In this document: positions 7,597-15,883 of the stretch, piece by piece | Layout of the letters: each line of letters begins with the position of its first letter | How positions within the stretch are numbered: the first letter of the stretch is position 1 | Assembly: GCF_005484945.1 (NCBI RefSeq) | Contig: NZ_CP034035.1 | Span: forward strand, 558,001 to 622,000 | Source of the DNA: Brenneria rubrifaciens | Lineage (GTDB): Bacteria > Pseudomonadota > Gammaproteobacteria > Enterobacterales > Enterobacteriaceae | Reading direction: 5' to 3' | Length of the DNA stretch: 64,000 nt | Position numbers and translations under genes: made by a program | The notes under the pieces: generated by a model | Told to the model about the DNA's origin: nothing | What the model saw: only the letters and a program-made list of their open reading frames with translations | Database searches by the model: none

Positions 7597-9212
7597 CCCT
7601 GATGGTTTCTCTATCAGGTGTGGTTACGCGAATTTTACCTTTTCAAATACCTCTGCCATTAATGCAAATCGCCGTTGGCGCCATACTCGCCTGGCCCCAG
7701 TTTGGTTTGCATGTCGATTTCAACCCCGAGTTGTTCATGGTGCTGTTTATCCCGCCGCTGCTGTTTGCGGATGGCTGGAAAACACCGACCCGCGAATTTC
7801 TGAAACATGGCCGGGAGATTTTTGGTCTGGCGCTGGTTCTGGTCTTGATTACCGTGGTGGGCATCGGTTATTTCATCTACTGGATGGTGCCGGGCATGCC
7901 GTTGATTGCCGCCTTCGCGCTGGCCGCGGTACTGTCGCCGACCGATGCGGTGGCGCTGTCCGGCATTGTGGGTGAAGATCGTATTCCGAAAAAGCTAATG
8001 GGTATTCTTCAGGGCGAAGCGTTAATGAATGACGCCTCTGGCCTGGTATCGCTGAAGTTTGCGGTAGCGATTGCGATGGGCACGATGGTGTTCACGGTGT
8101 CTGGCGCGACACTGGCGTTCCTTCAGGTGGCGGCAGGCGGCTTGCTGGCCGGTGTCGCCGTCACCTGGCTGTACAGTAAATCCCTACGCATCATCAGCCG
8201 CTGGAGCGGCGGTGACGCGGCCACACAAATTGTATTAATGCTGCTGTTGCCCTTTGCCGCCTACCTGATTGCGGAACACATTGGCGTATCGGGCATTTTG
8301 GCGGCCGTCGCCTCCGGGATGACTATCGGCCAGGCCGGGGTGATCCGCCATGCGCCGCTGGCGATGCGATTACGTGCGAACGGCGTCTGGTCGATGCTGG
8401 AGTTTGTGTTTAACGGCATGGTGTTCATCATGCTGGGGCTGCAACTGCCGGGCATACTGGAAACCTCGGTGACGCAGGCGGAGCTGGACCCCACCGTTGA
8501 AACCTGGATGCTGTTTACCGACATTGCCATCATTTACGTCGCGCTGCTGCTGTTGCGTTTCAGTTGGCTGTGGGTGATGAAAAGATACAGTATGCATATT
8601 CAGAAAAAAAAGCCGATGGTGTTTGGCGAATTCACGACGCGTGAACTGTGGATTGCCTCGTTCGCCGGCGTACGCGGGGCGATTACGCTGGCCGGCGTGC
8701 TCTCTATCCCGCTGTTATTGACCGACGGCACCGCGTTCCCGTCACGTTACCAACTGGTGTTTATTGCCACCGGCGTTATCCTGTTCTCCCTGTTGTGCGG
8801 CGTACTGGCGTTACCCCTGTTGCTGCGGGGGATGGTGGTGGCGGATAAAGCGGCTTATGCCAAAGAGGAGCGCATGGCGCGGGTCGCCACGGCGGAAGTA
8901 GCCATCAACAGTCTGCATAAAATGGAAGAACGACTGGCCGCGGATCGCGAGGAAAATATTGATGAGCAGGTGCTGAAAGAAGTCAGCGCTCGCGTCATCG
9001 GCAACCTGCGGCGGCGGGTGGTGGATAAAGACAATCTGGAAAACAGTTTGCTGATTGAAAATCTGGAGCGGCGTTTTCGCCTGACGGCGCTGAATTCGGA
9101 GCGTGCGGAGCTGTATCACCTGCGCGCCACCCAGCAAATCAGCAATGAAACGTTGCAAAAAATGCTGCGCGAGTTGGATTTGCTGGAGGCGGTGCTGATC
9201 GAGCGGGAGTAG
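7566..9212 (+). CDS. yjcE: Na+/H+ (CPA1-family) antiporter YjcE
   Basis: Monovalent cation:proton antiporter of 548 residues, the length of E. coli YjcE. About 12 membrane helices occupy the first 400 residues, followed by a cytoplasmic helical tail rich in Glu, Arg and Leu (about residues 430-548). Ion-binding motifs of the CPA1 family are intact: LSPTDAVALSG and GEALMNDASGLVS. Another conserved segment is FAGVRGAITLAGVLSIP. The start has an AAGGAAAG ribosome-binding site. It is bounded by terminators on both sides and so is transcribed alone. Confidence 0.92.
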   Translation: MEIFFTILILTLMVSLSGVVTRILPFQIPLPLMQIAVGAILAWPQFGLHVDFNPELFMVLFIPPLLFADGWKTPTREFLKHGREIFGLALVLVLITVVGIGYFIYWMVPGMPLIAAFALAAVLSPTDAVALSGIVGEDRIPKKLMGILQGEALMNDASGLVSLKFAVAIAMGTMVFTVSGATLAFLQVAAGGLLAGVAVTWLYSKSLRIISRWSGGDAATQIVLMLLLPFAAYLIAEHIGVSGILAAVASGMTIGQAGVIRHAPLAMRLRANGVWSMLEFVFNGMVFIMLGLQLPGILETSVTQAELDPTVETWMLFTDIAIIYVALLLLRFSWLWVMKRYSMHIQKKKPMVFGEFTTRELWIASFAGVRGAITLAGVLSIPLLLTDGTAFPSRYQLVFIATGVILFSLLCGVLALPLLLRGMVVADKAAYAKEERMARVATAEVAINSLHKMEERLAADREENIDEQVLKEVSARVIGNLRRRVVDKDNLENSLLIENLERRFRLTALNSERAELYHLRATQQISNETLQKMLRELDLLEAVLIERE

Positions 9213-9266
9213 GCGCGTTGAATCCTTACTCCAGCATTTTATTGATTTTTTTATTTCCTGTTGCTT

Positions 9267-9297
9267 CCCCATCGTACAGACGGTGGGGCGCTTTTCT
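9267..9297 (+). terminator. Intrinsic terminator after yjcE
   Basis: An 8-bp stem including one G-T pair (CCCCATCG at 9267-9274 with CGGTGGGG at 9281-9288) and a 6-base loop is followed by CGCTTTTCT. Confidence 0.75.
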
Positions 9298-9352
9298 AAA
9301 TCCTTACACGGTCAAAACCGCTGCCTTGATTGTAAATGACTTGTCACTAAAT

Positions 9353-9371
9353 GATAATGATTGTTATTATC
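9353..9371. promoter_or_regulatory. Fur-box-like site upstream of the Tad two-component genes
   Basis: GATAATGATTGTTATTATC matches the 19-base Fur consensus GATAATGATAATCATTATC at 16 of 19 positions. It lies 138 bp before the response-regulator start in an AT-rich promoter region, so iron could control the regulator pair and, through it, the Flp pilus. No binding data are available. Confidence 0.6.
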
Positions 9372-9508
9372 CAAATAAAAAACCTTTGATACTAATTTCT
9401 TGCTTGTGTTTCGCCTGCGACATTTCGCAGCGTGCAAGGACGGACTGAAAATAATAAATTAACCATATATTAAATCTGTGAATAGGCCACGTCTGGTAGG
9501 GGAAAGTT

Positions 9509-10219
9509 ATGCGCGTACTGGTGGTTGATGATGATTCTGTATTGTGCCATTGGCTGGGTTCTAAATTACATTCGCACGGTCATTCATGCCGTATGGTTCA
9601 TGATGGCGAACACGCATTAAAAGCCATAAAAGATGAAGTTTATGATGTGGTTCTGCTGGATAGAATGTTGCCGATTATGGACGGATTTACCGTATTGCGT
9701 GAATTACAGGGATCGCGTCATCCGCCGATTATGCTGCTTTCCGCATTAGACCGGGATGTTGATCGGGTAATGGGGTTGGAACTCGGCGCGGAAGATTACC
9801 TGGGCAAACCTTTTAATTTTAATGAATTAAGACTGCGTCTGGATATTATGGCGCGGCGCGGTAAACGCCATACGGACGACTCCTCTCTCCTGATATTCGA
9901 AGACCTGCAACTTGATCGCCTGCAACGGGTGGCATGGCGCGGCGGTCAACGTATCGATCTGACGGATAAAGAAATCAAGTTGTTGATCATTCTTATGGAA
10001 AATCCCGGTCAGGCGATAACCCGCACCATGCTGCTGGAGCGGGTATGGGGCTACAATTTCGATCCGCAAACCAATTTGATTGACGTACACATGTCAAAAC
10101 TGCGTGCGAAAATTGATAAAGGTTTCCCGCGACCGTTGATTAAAACGCTCAGATCAATGGGGTACGCGTTAGGCTCTATTGATAAGGATAAAACAGATGT
10201 TGGCAGCCACGCTGAATAA
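9509..10219 (+). CDS. OmpR/PhoB-family response regulator
   Basis: Response regulator of 236 residues. The receiver domain (about 1-115) has the acidic pair D7-D8, phospho-acceptor D51 (VVLLDRMLP) and K100 (LGKPF). The C-terminal winged-helix DNA-binding domain (about 130-225) contains DLTDKEIKLLIILMENPG and DVHMSKLRAKI. It shares an operon with the kinase, overlapping it by 23 bases. The pair sits directly upstream of flp and is the likely pathway-specific controller of the tad locus; Pectobacterium flp/tad loci are also known to be linked to a two-component pair. The target promoter is not identified, but the 229-bp gap before flp is the natural candidate. Confidence 0.9.
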   Translation: MRVLVVDDDSVLCHWLGSKLHSHGHSCRMVHDGEHALKAIKDEVYDVVLLDRMLPIMDGFTVLRELQGSRHPPIMLLSALDRDVDRVMGLELGAEDYLGKPFNFNELRLRLDIMARRGKRHTDDSSLLIFEDLQLDRLQRVAWRGGQRIDLTDKEIKLLIILMENPGQAITRTMLLERVWGYNFDPQTNLIDVHMSKLRAKIDKGFPRPLIKTLRSMGYALGSIDKDKTDVGSHAE

Positions 10220-11651
10220 AATAAAAATAAAGAAGCTGGGGCGTCGCTGGCAGATAAAAATAAAACACCGGCAATTAATAGGGGCAAGCCAATATCCCGG
10301 CTTTTTATGCACCTCTAATTTCCGGCAGGCGATTACCATTGTTTTTTTATTTTTGCTGATGATGCTGATGTGTATTATCGGTTTCAGTTCATTGAGTGAA
10401 ACGTTAGTCAGAACGCATGTCCGTGAAGTTATTCTGGGTAATATTTATGATTACTCCATGCAATCGCGTTTAAGTAATGCAAATAACCTGATCACTCAAC
10501 TTCGGCAGGACAATCTGGCTAAAAACGATGAATTACCGCTATTTCTGGTGGCCAATAAAAACGGCGATATTTTATATCGCAACCATCCGCTGAATAATGT
10601 GCAAAACACGCAGTGCCGGATGGATGTGGCCTGCCTGAAAGCGGTGCTGTCGAGTAAAAGCGACGCCAATCTGATTGGTCTGTCCGTCAAGCTGGACGAT
10701 GGCGCCGTGCTGTTTACCGCTTACAATATCAAGCCGATGCTGGAGCGGGTGCGAACCATCCCGCTGGTGGCGGGGGCCGGATTGTTCGTCGTGCTGTTGT
10801 TCTGCCTGTTTGTCAGCCGTCATTTCAGCCTGAGGAGCTTGCGCAGCGTCGAGAAAATCCGTGCCGCGCTGCACCGTTACAGCACCGGCGAGCAGCAGGT
10901 GCGCATGCCGTTGTCACCTTACGGCGATGACTTCGACAAGCTGAGTGAAGATATCAATCAGAATCTGGAACGCATTGAACGCCTGATGGAGCAGGTTCGC
11001 AGTACCTCCAGTCATATCGCCCATGAGCTGCGAACTCCGTTGACCCATTTGCAAAACCGTCTGTTCAATCTGACGGAACGCGCCGGACTGGATGGCGAAG
11101 TGAGTGAAGAGCTGAATCTGGCGGTTGAGGAAGTCCACAAAATTCTCGGCCTGTTCCGCACGGTGATGCGCATTGGTGAAATTGAAAGCGGGCGCTGTGT
11201 GCATCAGTTCGAACACATTGAAGCGCGACAGTTGCTGGAAGAAGTCGCCGAATATTATCAGCCGCTGGCGGAAGCGCGCGGCTGTCAGATCAAGGTGGAA
11301 ATCAAGGCGGGTATCCAGTTGTTCGGTGATCGCGCCTTGCTGTTTCAGGCGTTGGCGAATCTGGTGGAAAATGCCCTCAAGTACGCGGCTCAGGGAAAAG
11401 AGGTCACCCTGGGCGTTACGCTCTACCGTGGCTGGATTGCCCTCAGCGTCGCCGATCGCGGGCCGGGTATTCCGGCGACCCAGCATGAGAAAGCCCTACA
11501 GCGATTTCAGCGGCTGGAAACCTGGCAGCAGTCGGGCTATGGACTCGGTTTGTCCCTGGTACAGGCGATTGCCGATCTGCATAACGGAAGGCTCACTCTG
11601 GAATCCTCTTATCCCGGGCTCAATGTTTATCTGTGTCTGACCCGTTGTTAA
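10197..11651 (+). CDS. Membrane sensor histidine kinase
   Basis: Partner kinase of 484 residues. A basic cytoplasmic leader of about 40 residues precedes membrane helix 1 (about 49-68). The periplasmic sensor region spans about 70-180 and has three cysteines, at QCRMDVACLK and CIIG. Helix 2 lies at about 186-206, followed by HAMP, the H-box with H276 (HIAHELRTPLTHL), the N-box (LVENALKYA), G1 (DRGPGIP) and G2 (GYGLGLSLVQAI). ATG 10197 is chosen because an AAGGATAA sequence precedes it; a GTG or ATG at 10179 would add 6 residues. It overlaps the response regulator. The sensor region is not recognised, so the signal is unknown. Confidence 0.9.
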   Translation: MLAATLNKIKIKKLGRRWQIKIKHRQLIGASQYPGFLCTSNFRQAITIVFLFLLMMLMCIIGFSSLSETLVRTHVREVILGNIYDYSMQSRLSNANNLITQLRQDNLAKNDELPLFLVANKNGDILYRNHPLNNVQNTQCRMDVACLKAVLSSKSDANLIGLSVKLDDGAVLFTAYNIKPMLERVRTIPLVAGAGLFVVLLFCLFVSRHFSLRSLRSVEKIRAALHRYSTGEQQVRMPLSPYGDDFDKLSEDINQNLERIERLMEQVRSTSSHIAHELRTPLTHLQNRLFNLTERAGLDGEVSEELNLAVEEVHKILGLFRTVMRIGEIESGRCVHQFEHIEARQLLEEVAEYYQPLAEARGCQIKVEIKAGIQLFGDRALLFQALANLVENALKYAAQGKEVTLGVTLYRGWIALSVADRGPGIPATQHEKALQRFQRLETWQQSGYGLGLSLVQAIADLHNGRLTLESSYPGLNVYLCLTRC

Positions 11652-11880
11652 CGAGGACGAATACCCCTACCTAAATCCTGCATATTAATCCCTGCCATCC
11701 TCAGACGTTGGATATATTACTATTTGATTTTCAATGGTAATTTTCTGTATGGAAAGATTAACGAATATTAATGTTCCGCGCCTTGTAGTAGCTGATAATA
11801 AGACTCATTATTTCAGTTATTCGCATCATGGCGCCCGGTGTTTGCCATGGTTCATTTGGCTAGAGATAAGAGACCCTCCC

Positions 11881-12105
11881 ATGGATACGATGAAAACTAA
11901 ATTGCGCGCGTTCCTGCGCGATGAAAGCGGTGTGACGGCAATTGAATACGGCATTCTTGCCGCGGCGATGGCGGCGGCGATCGGCGCTATTTTTGGCAGT
12001 GACGGGATCTTTGTTCAGGCGCTGAATGAAAAATTCAGTGAAATCGCCGATCAGATTACCGGCGCCGGCACCAGTGGTTCCAATGCATCAGGGACGGCGA
12101 AATAA
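11881..12105 (+). CDS. flp: Flp-type type IVb pilin
   Basis: Major pilin of the Flp/Tad pilus, 74 residues. The leader is short and basic (KTKLRAFLRDESG). The predicted TadV cleavage follows G17, giving mature VTAIEYG with the obligatory glutamate at +5 (E22) and tyrosine at +6. A single hydrophobic helix with small residues follows, then a Gly/Ser/Thr-rich tail. ATG 11881 follows GATAAGAG; ATG 11890 is an alternative start. It heads the tad gene run after a 229-bp non-coding gap that must hold the main tad promoter. Usually the most highly expressed gene of such loci. Confidence 0.95.
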   Translation: MDTMKTKLRAFLRDESGVTAIEYGILAAAMAAAIGAIFGSDGIFVQALNEKFSEIADQITGAGTSGSNASGTAK

Positions 12106-12110
12106 AGCCA

Positions 12111-12665
12111 GTGATGGTGTATTACGCGCAGGGAGTGCAAACAGCGTTACTGGCAGGATGCCTGTTGTGGTGCGTCAGTACCGATTTGTTAGCACGAAAG
12201 ATCCCCAATCAGGCGGTGTTGATTTTATTGTTGGGCTGGCTGGCTTTCAGCGTACTGGATGTGTTGCAGTCCGGTCGGATTGATGTGGTGAAACTGCATC
12301 AGGTGCTGTGGGCGTTGCCGGGAGCCGTTGTCGTGCTGGTGGTCGGTTTTTTAATTTTCCTCACCGGCAGGCTCGGCGCGGGCGACGTAAAACTGATGAG
12401 CGTGTTGTGTCTGTGGGTGGGACATGGGCATCAGATCGTTTTCGTCATGATAACCGCTCTGGCGGGGGGCGTGCTGGCGCTGGGTCTGCCATTGCTCAAT
12501 ACCGTACCGGCCGCGATCGCTATAGGTATTCAAACCGCCAACCGGATATTTAAAAGCCGGTTACCGATTCCGCCCGCATTGCCTGCCGATCTTTCACAGG
12601 GTATCCCCTACGGTATCGCGATTGCGTTCGGCGCGATGTACGTCCTGGTTTTTCCCTTGTTTTAA
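12111..12665 (+). CDS. tadV: TadV/CpaA prepilin peptidase
   Basis: Inner-membrane aspartic protease (A24 family) that removes the Flp leader and processes the TadE/TadF pseudopilins. The protein has 184 residues with about five or six membrane helices. The two catalytic aspartates are D25 (STDLLARKIPN) and D92 in the GxGDxK motif (GAGDVK). The C-terminal GIPYGIAIA is typical. It lacks the methyltransferase domain of PilD, as Tad peptidases do. It starts 5 bases after flp at GTG 12111 or ATG 12114, with a weak ribosome-binding site, so translational coupling is likely. Confidence 0.92.
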   Translation: MMVYYAQGVQTALLAGCLLWCVSTDLLARKIPNQAVLILLLGWLAFSVLDVLQSGRIDVVKLHQVLWALPGAVVVLVVGFLIFLTGRLGAGDVKLMSVLCLWVGHGHQIVFVMITALAGGVLALGLPLLNTVPAAIAIGIQTANRIFKSRLPIPPALPADLSQGIPYGIAIAFGAMYVLVFPLF

Positions 12666-12712
12666 TGCTATCGCCGTTTTTAAGACGCACCTAATAGGGT
12701 AGGCAAGTTGAA

Positions 12713-13663
12713 ATGAAAGTTAACTCTACGTATGTACTGTCAGGCGCATTAATCCTGGCAGGCATTGTTGCGCTGATGGTGCGCAGTCATTTGTCCTCTC
12801 CCCCGCCTGCGCCGCAGCAGGTTGCGGTGAAAGCGCCGGAACCGGTAGCCGTTCTGGTCGCCGCCAAAGATCTGCATCCCGGCGATTTTCTGGACGCCTC
12901 CTCGCTGCGCTGGCAGGTAACGGAGGAGCCGGTATCCCGCACGTTTAATTTCATTCGCGGCAAAGACAGCCAGACGCTGCTGCTGGGCGCCACGCTGCGC
13001 GAAACGGTGACCGAAGGCGCGCCCTTGACCAGCAATGTGGTGGTGAAGCCCAATGAACCGGGCTTTGTCGCCGCCGTGTTGCGTAAAGGGATGCGCGCCA
13101 TCTCGATTCCCACCAACGCGGTGGCCAGCAACGCGGGGCTAGTGGCGGCGGGCGATCGCGTGGACATCATTCTCAGTCTGAAAAAAGACGACCAGCCTGA
13201 ATTGCAGGCAAGCCGTACGCAAGCGATTGCCCTCCCGCTGCTGGCATCGCAAACCATCGTGCGCGATTTACGCGTTTTGGCGCTAAATAATCAAACGGAT
13301 ACCGACGTCCGTCCCCGGCAGGACGTGGCGCTGGAAGAGGGCGCGGCGGGAGAGGCTTCAGCCCGAAGCCGTACCCCTGCCGCCAACAGCCGATCGCGCG
13401 CTGTCAGCTACCAGACGGTAACGGTCGAGGTCACGCCGCAGCAGGCCGAGGTGTTGGCGGTGGCGAAAGAAGTCGGCATGTTGCATCTGGCGTTACGCAG
13501 TTCAACGCCGGACGGGCAGGACGATATCCGTCAGGACGCGGCGCGGCGGGTTACCACGTTATCGCAAAGCACCAGCATCTTTAACGGCCTGTCCGATAGT
13601 GGTCATCAGGTTAAGGTGTTCCGGGGCGCACAGAAAGATGTATTGACGTTTCCCTCCCGATAG
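12713..13663 (+). CDS. rcpC: RcpC/CpaB pilus assembly protein
   Basis: Periplasmic assembly factor of the Tad apparatus, 316 residues. It has an N-terminal membrane anchor or signal (about 8-28), a proline-rich linker, and an SAF/CpaB domain (about 45-110, with VLVAAKDLHPGDFLDASSLRW). A second domain around MRAISIPTNAVASNAG and GDRVDIILS follows, then a disordered Ala/Arg-rich linker. CpaB proteins associate with the secretin and are thought to bind peptidoglycan through SAF. Its position before the secretin gene is the canonical order. Confidence 0.9.
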   Translation: MKVNSTYVLSGALILAGIVALMVRSHLSSPPPAPQQVAVKAPEPVAVLVAAKDLHPGDFLDASSLRWQVTEEPVSRTFNFIRGKDSQTLLLGATLRETVTEGAPLTSNVVVKPNEPGFVAAVLRKGMRAISIPTNAVASNAGLVAAGDRVDIILSLKKDDQPELQASRTQAIALPLLASQTIVRDLRVLALNNQTDTDVRPRQDVALEEGAAGEASARSRTPAANSRSRAVSYQTVTVEVTPQQAEVLAVAKEVGMLHLALRSSTPDGQDDIRQDAARRVTTLSQSTSIFNGLSDSGHQVKVFRGAQKDVLTFPSR

Positions 13664-13745
13664 GGCGGAACCACTCACCCGGCAGCCTGTGAATAACCAG
13701 ACGGTTGCTCATGGAAAAAATAAAGCCCATTACGGAAATTAGTAA

Positions 13746-15164
13746 ATGACGATGTTTTCCTTGTTTTTGAAATCGGACTTTTGGGATACACGTAAACGAT
13801 TGCTGGCCGCCTGCTGGCTGTCCATGTTGATGCCTGCGACGGTTTTCGCCGCGGGTATTTCCGAAGTCGCTGAAACGAACGTGGTGCATATGACGGTGCA
13901 TCAGGGGCGTCTATTACAACTGGACGCTTTACCGGACAGCGTATTGGTGGCCGATCCGGAAATCGCCAGTTTCGAACTGCCTTCTCCGGGCAATCTGTTT
14001 ATCTATGCCAAGAACGTCGGCACCACCACGCTGTATGCCATGGATGAAAACGGCAATGTCATCAATGCCATTCGTATTGTTTCCGAACATGACCTGAAAG
14101 CCCTGAGCGAACGTCTGAAGCGGGAATTCCCCAACGCGGATATCCAACTGGAAGCAGGGATACCCAGCGGCGTCATTGTGCGCGGCAGCGTCGATACCCC
14201 GCAGGATGCCAAACGGGTGATTGACAGCGTACAGGCCTATATCGCCGCGTCCTCCTCATCTGCTGCGGGCGGTGGCGGCGGACAAGGTCTGCCCGGCAGC
14301 AGCGAAACGTCCGGCAAAGTCATCAACCAGCTCAAAATCAAAACCCCTTCGCAAATCAATATCCGCGTGCGGGTGGTGGAAGTGTCCCGCAACCTGACGC
14401 ACGAACTGGGTTTCAACTGGGAAGCCTCGCTGAATCGGGGCAGCGCCAACTTCGGTCTGGGTACCGGTACGGTAAGCGGCTTTTATGATTCCAGCACCGG
14501 CGCGTTTACCGGTGTTGAGGGCAGCAGTTTCTTTGGCGCCAATGTCGGCGGCAGTGAAGGTTCGCTCAGCGGGCTTCTGTCCGCCATGAACAAACAGGGC
14601 ATGGCTTCCGTACTGGCGGAACCGAACCTGACGGCCATGTCGGGTGAAACCGCCGCCTTTGCCGCCGGCGGTGAAGTGCCGGTGGTCATCATTACCAACA
14701 ACAACGTCAATATCGATTACAAGTCGTACGGGGTGATCCTGCGTATGACGCCGACCTTGCTCTCCGCCAACCGTATCAGCCTGCATATCGCGCCGGAAGT
14801 CAGTGAATTGACCTCGGTGGGGGCCGTCGAGCTGGAAGGGGGATCGACCATCCCGGCGCTGACCGTACGCCGCGCCGATACCACGGTGGAGCTGGCCAGC
14901 GGCCAGAGCTTTGCGCTGGCGGGCATGTTGCGCAGCTCTAACAGCCAGACGGTGACCGGCGTGCCGGGGTTAAGCCGCATTCCGGTTATCGGACGGGCAT
15001 TTGAAAATGAATCAGCCAGTCATGAGGAAACCGAACTGGTGATTATCGCCACCGCTTACGTGGTGGAGCCGGTAAATGCGGGCGACCTTCAGGTGCCGGG
15101 GCAGGGGGTCAAAACGTTGGACTCCGTGATGCCAAGTTACGGCGCTGTGGGCTACCTCTACTGA
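13746..15164 (+). CDS. rcpA: Outer-membrane secretin RcpA/CpaC
   Basis: Forms the outer-membrane pore through which the Flp pilus exits, 472 residues. A signal peptide (about 1-36, ending VFAAG) is followed by a pilus-secretin N domain (about 45-120), a BON-type domain (about 120-200) and a Gly/Ser linker rich in SSSSAAGGGGGQG. The secretin beta-barrel domain contains VRVVEVSRNLTHELGFNW, GEVPVVI and the C-terminal signature VTGVPGLSRIPVIGRAFE. It continues the tad order between rcpC and the CpaD-like lipoprotein. Confidence 0.93.
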   Translation: MTMFSLFLKSDFWDTRKRLLAACWLSMLMPATVFAAGISEVAETNVVHMTVHQGRLLQLDALPDSVLVADPEIASFELPSPGNLFIYAKNVGTTTLYAMDENGNVINAIRIVSEHDLKALSERLKREFPNADIQLEAGIPSGVIVRGSVDTPQDAKRVIDSVQAYIAASSSSAAGGGGGQGLPGSSETSGKVINQLKIKTPSQINIRVRVVEVSRNLTHELGFNWEASLNRGSANFGLGTGTVSGFYDSSTGAFTGVEGSSFFGANVGGSEGSLSGLLSAMNKQGMASVLAEPNLTAMSGETAAFAAGGEVPVVIITNNNVNIDYKSYGVILRMTPTLLSANRISLHIAPEVSELTSVGAVELEGGSTIPALTVRRADTTVELASGQSFALAGMLRSSNSQTVTGVPGLSRIPVIGRAFENESASHEETELVIIATAYVVEPVNAGDLQVPGQGVKTLDSVMPSYGAVGYLY

Positions 15165-15188
15165 ACCTGATGATGAAAGGGTGAAAAA

Positions 15189-15869
15189 ATGAACAATCAA
15201 CACAGCGCAATGCAATCGTCAGTCAGTCCGCTATTCAGCCTGGCGCTCTGCGCCCTCGCTTTTCTGCTGGCGGCCTGCGGCGATAGCGCCGTTAACAGCC
15301 AGCGTTTGCAGCGTTATGAGCAGCCCGCGCTGGCGCCGATTGAAGTGCGCCCCACCTCACTGGCGGTGACGTTGCAGGTGGCCCCCAACGGACACGGCTT
15401 TACGCCCGAATCGCTCAAGCAGCTCAACGTGATGCTTAAAGATCAGGGACGGCTGGCCAAACAAACGTTGACGCTGATCCCGCGTACCGTTCGCGGCGAA
15501 CAGATGGCGGGGCGGCTGGTCAGCGTGCTGAAGAACGCCGGCGCCGATGCGCAGAAAGTAAAACTGATGCGTACCTCGTCAGCCGGAGGTCAGCCCGGCG
15601 ATCTGGAGGTGATTTCGCAAGCGTTGGCGGTAAAAACCACGCGCTGCCAGGTGAACGATCCTGATTTGCTGATGGTGAAACCGTTTGAAGGCATGGGATA
15701 CCTGGGCTGCGCGACCCAAAACAATCTGGCGATGATGGTGGCGGAACCGCGGGATTTGATTCAAGCGAAAGCTTTGGATGACGCGGACGGCGTGGCGGCG
15801 GTGAACAGCATCGAACGTTACCACGCCAATGACGTGACGGAACTCATCGATATTGACTTTGAAGACTAA
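15189..15869 (+). CDS. CpaD/RcpB-type pilus lipoprotein
   Basis: Outer-membrane lipoprotein accompanying the secretin, 226 residues. The lipobox LLAAC places the lipidated cysteine at about residue 31. The C-terminal CpaD signature GCATQNNLAMMVAEPRDL is clear. CpaD-type proteins are thought to be pilotins or stabilisers of the secretin. Two further cysteines (TTRCQV and LGCAT) could form a disulfide bond. It lies 25 bases after the secretin gene and 14 bases before tadZ. Confidence 0.88.
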   Translation: MNNQHSAMQSSVSPLFSLALCALAFLLAACGDSAVNSQRLQRYEQPALAPIEVRPTSLAVTLQVAPNGHGFTPESLKQLNVMLKDQGRLAKQTLTLIPRTVRGEQMAGRLVSVLKNAGADAQKVKLMRTSSAGGQPGDLEVISQALAVKTTRCQVNDPDLLMVKPFEGMGYLGCATQNNLAMMVAEPRDLIQAKALDDADGVAAVNSIERYHANDVTELIDIDFED

Positions 15870-15883
15870 GGGAGTGGCATTTG

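Noticed and set aside
11829..11846. Sigma-54-like element before flp
   Set aside because: TGGC and TTTGC are present, but the GG-to-GC gap is 12 bases, not 10.
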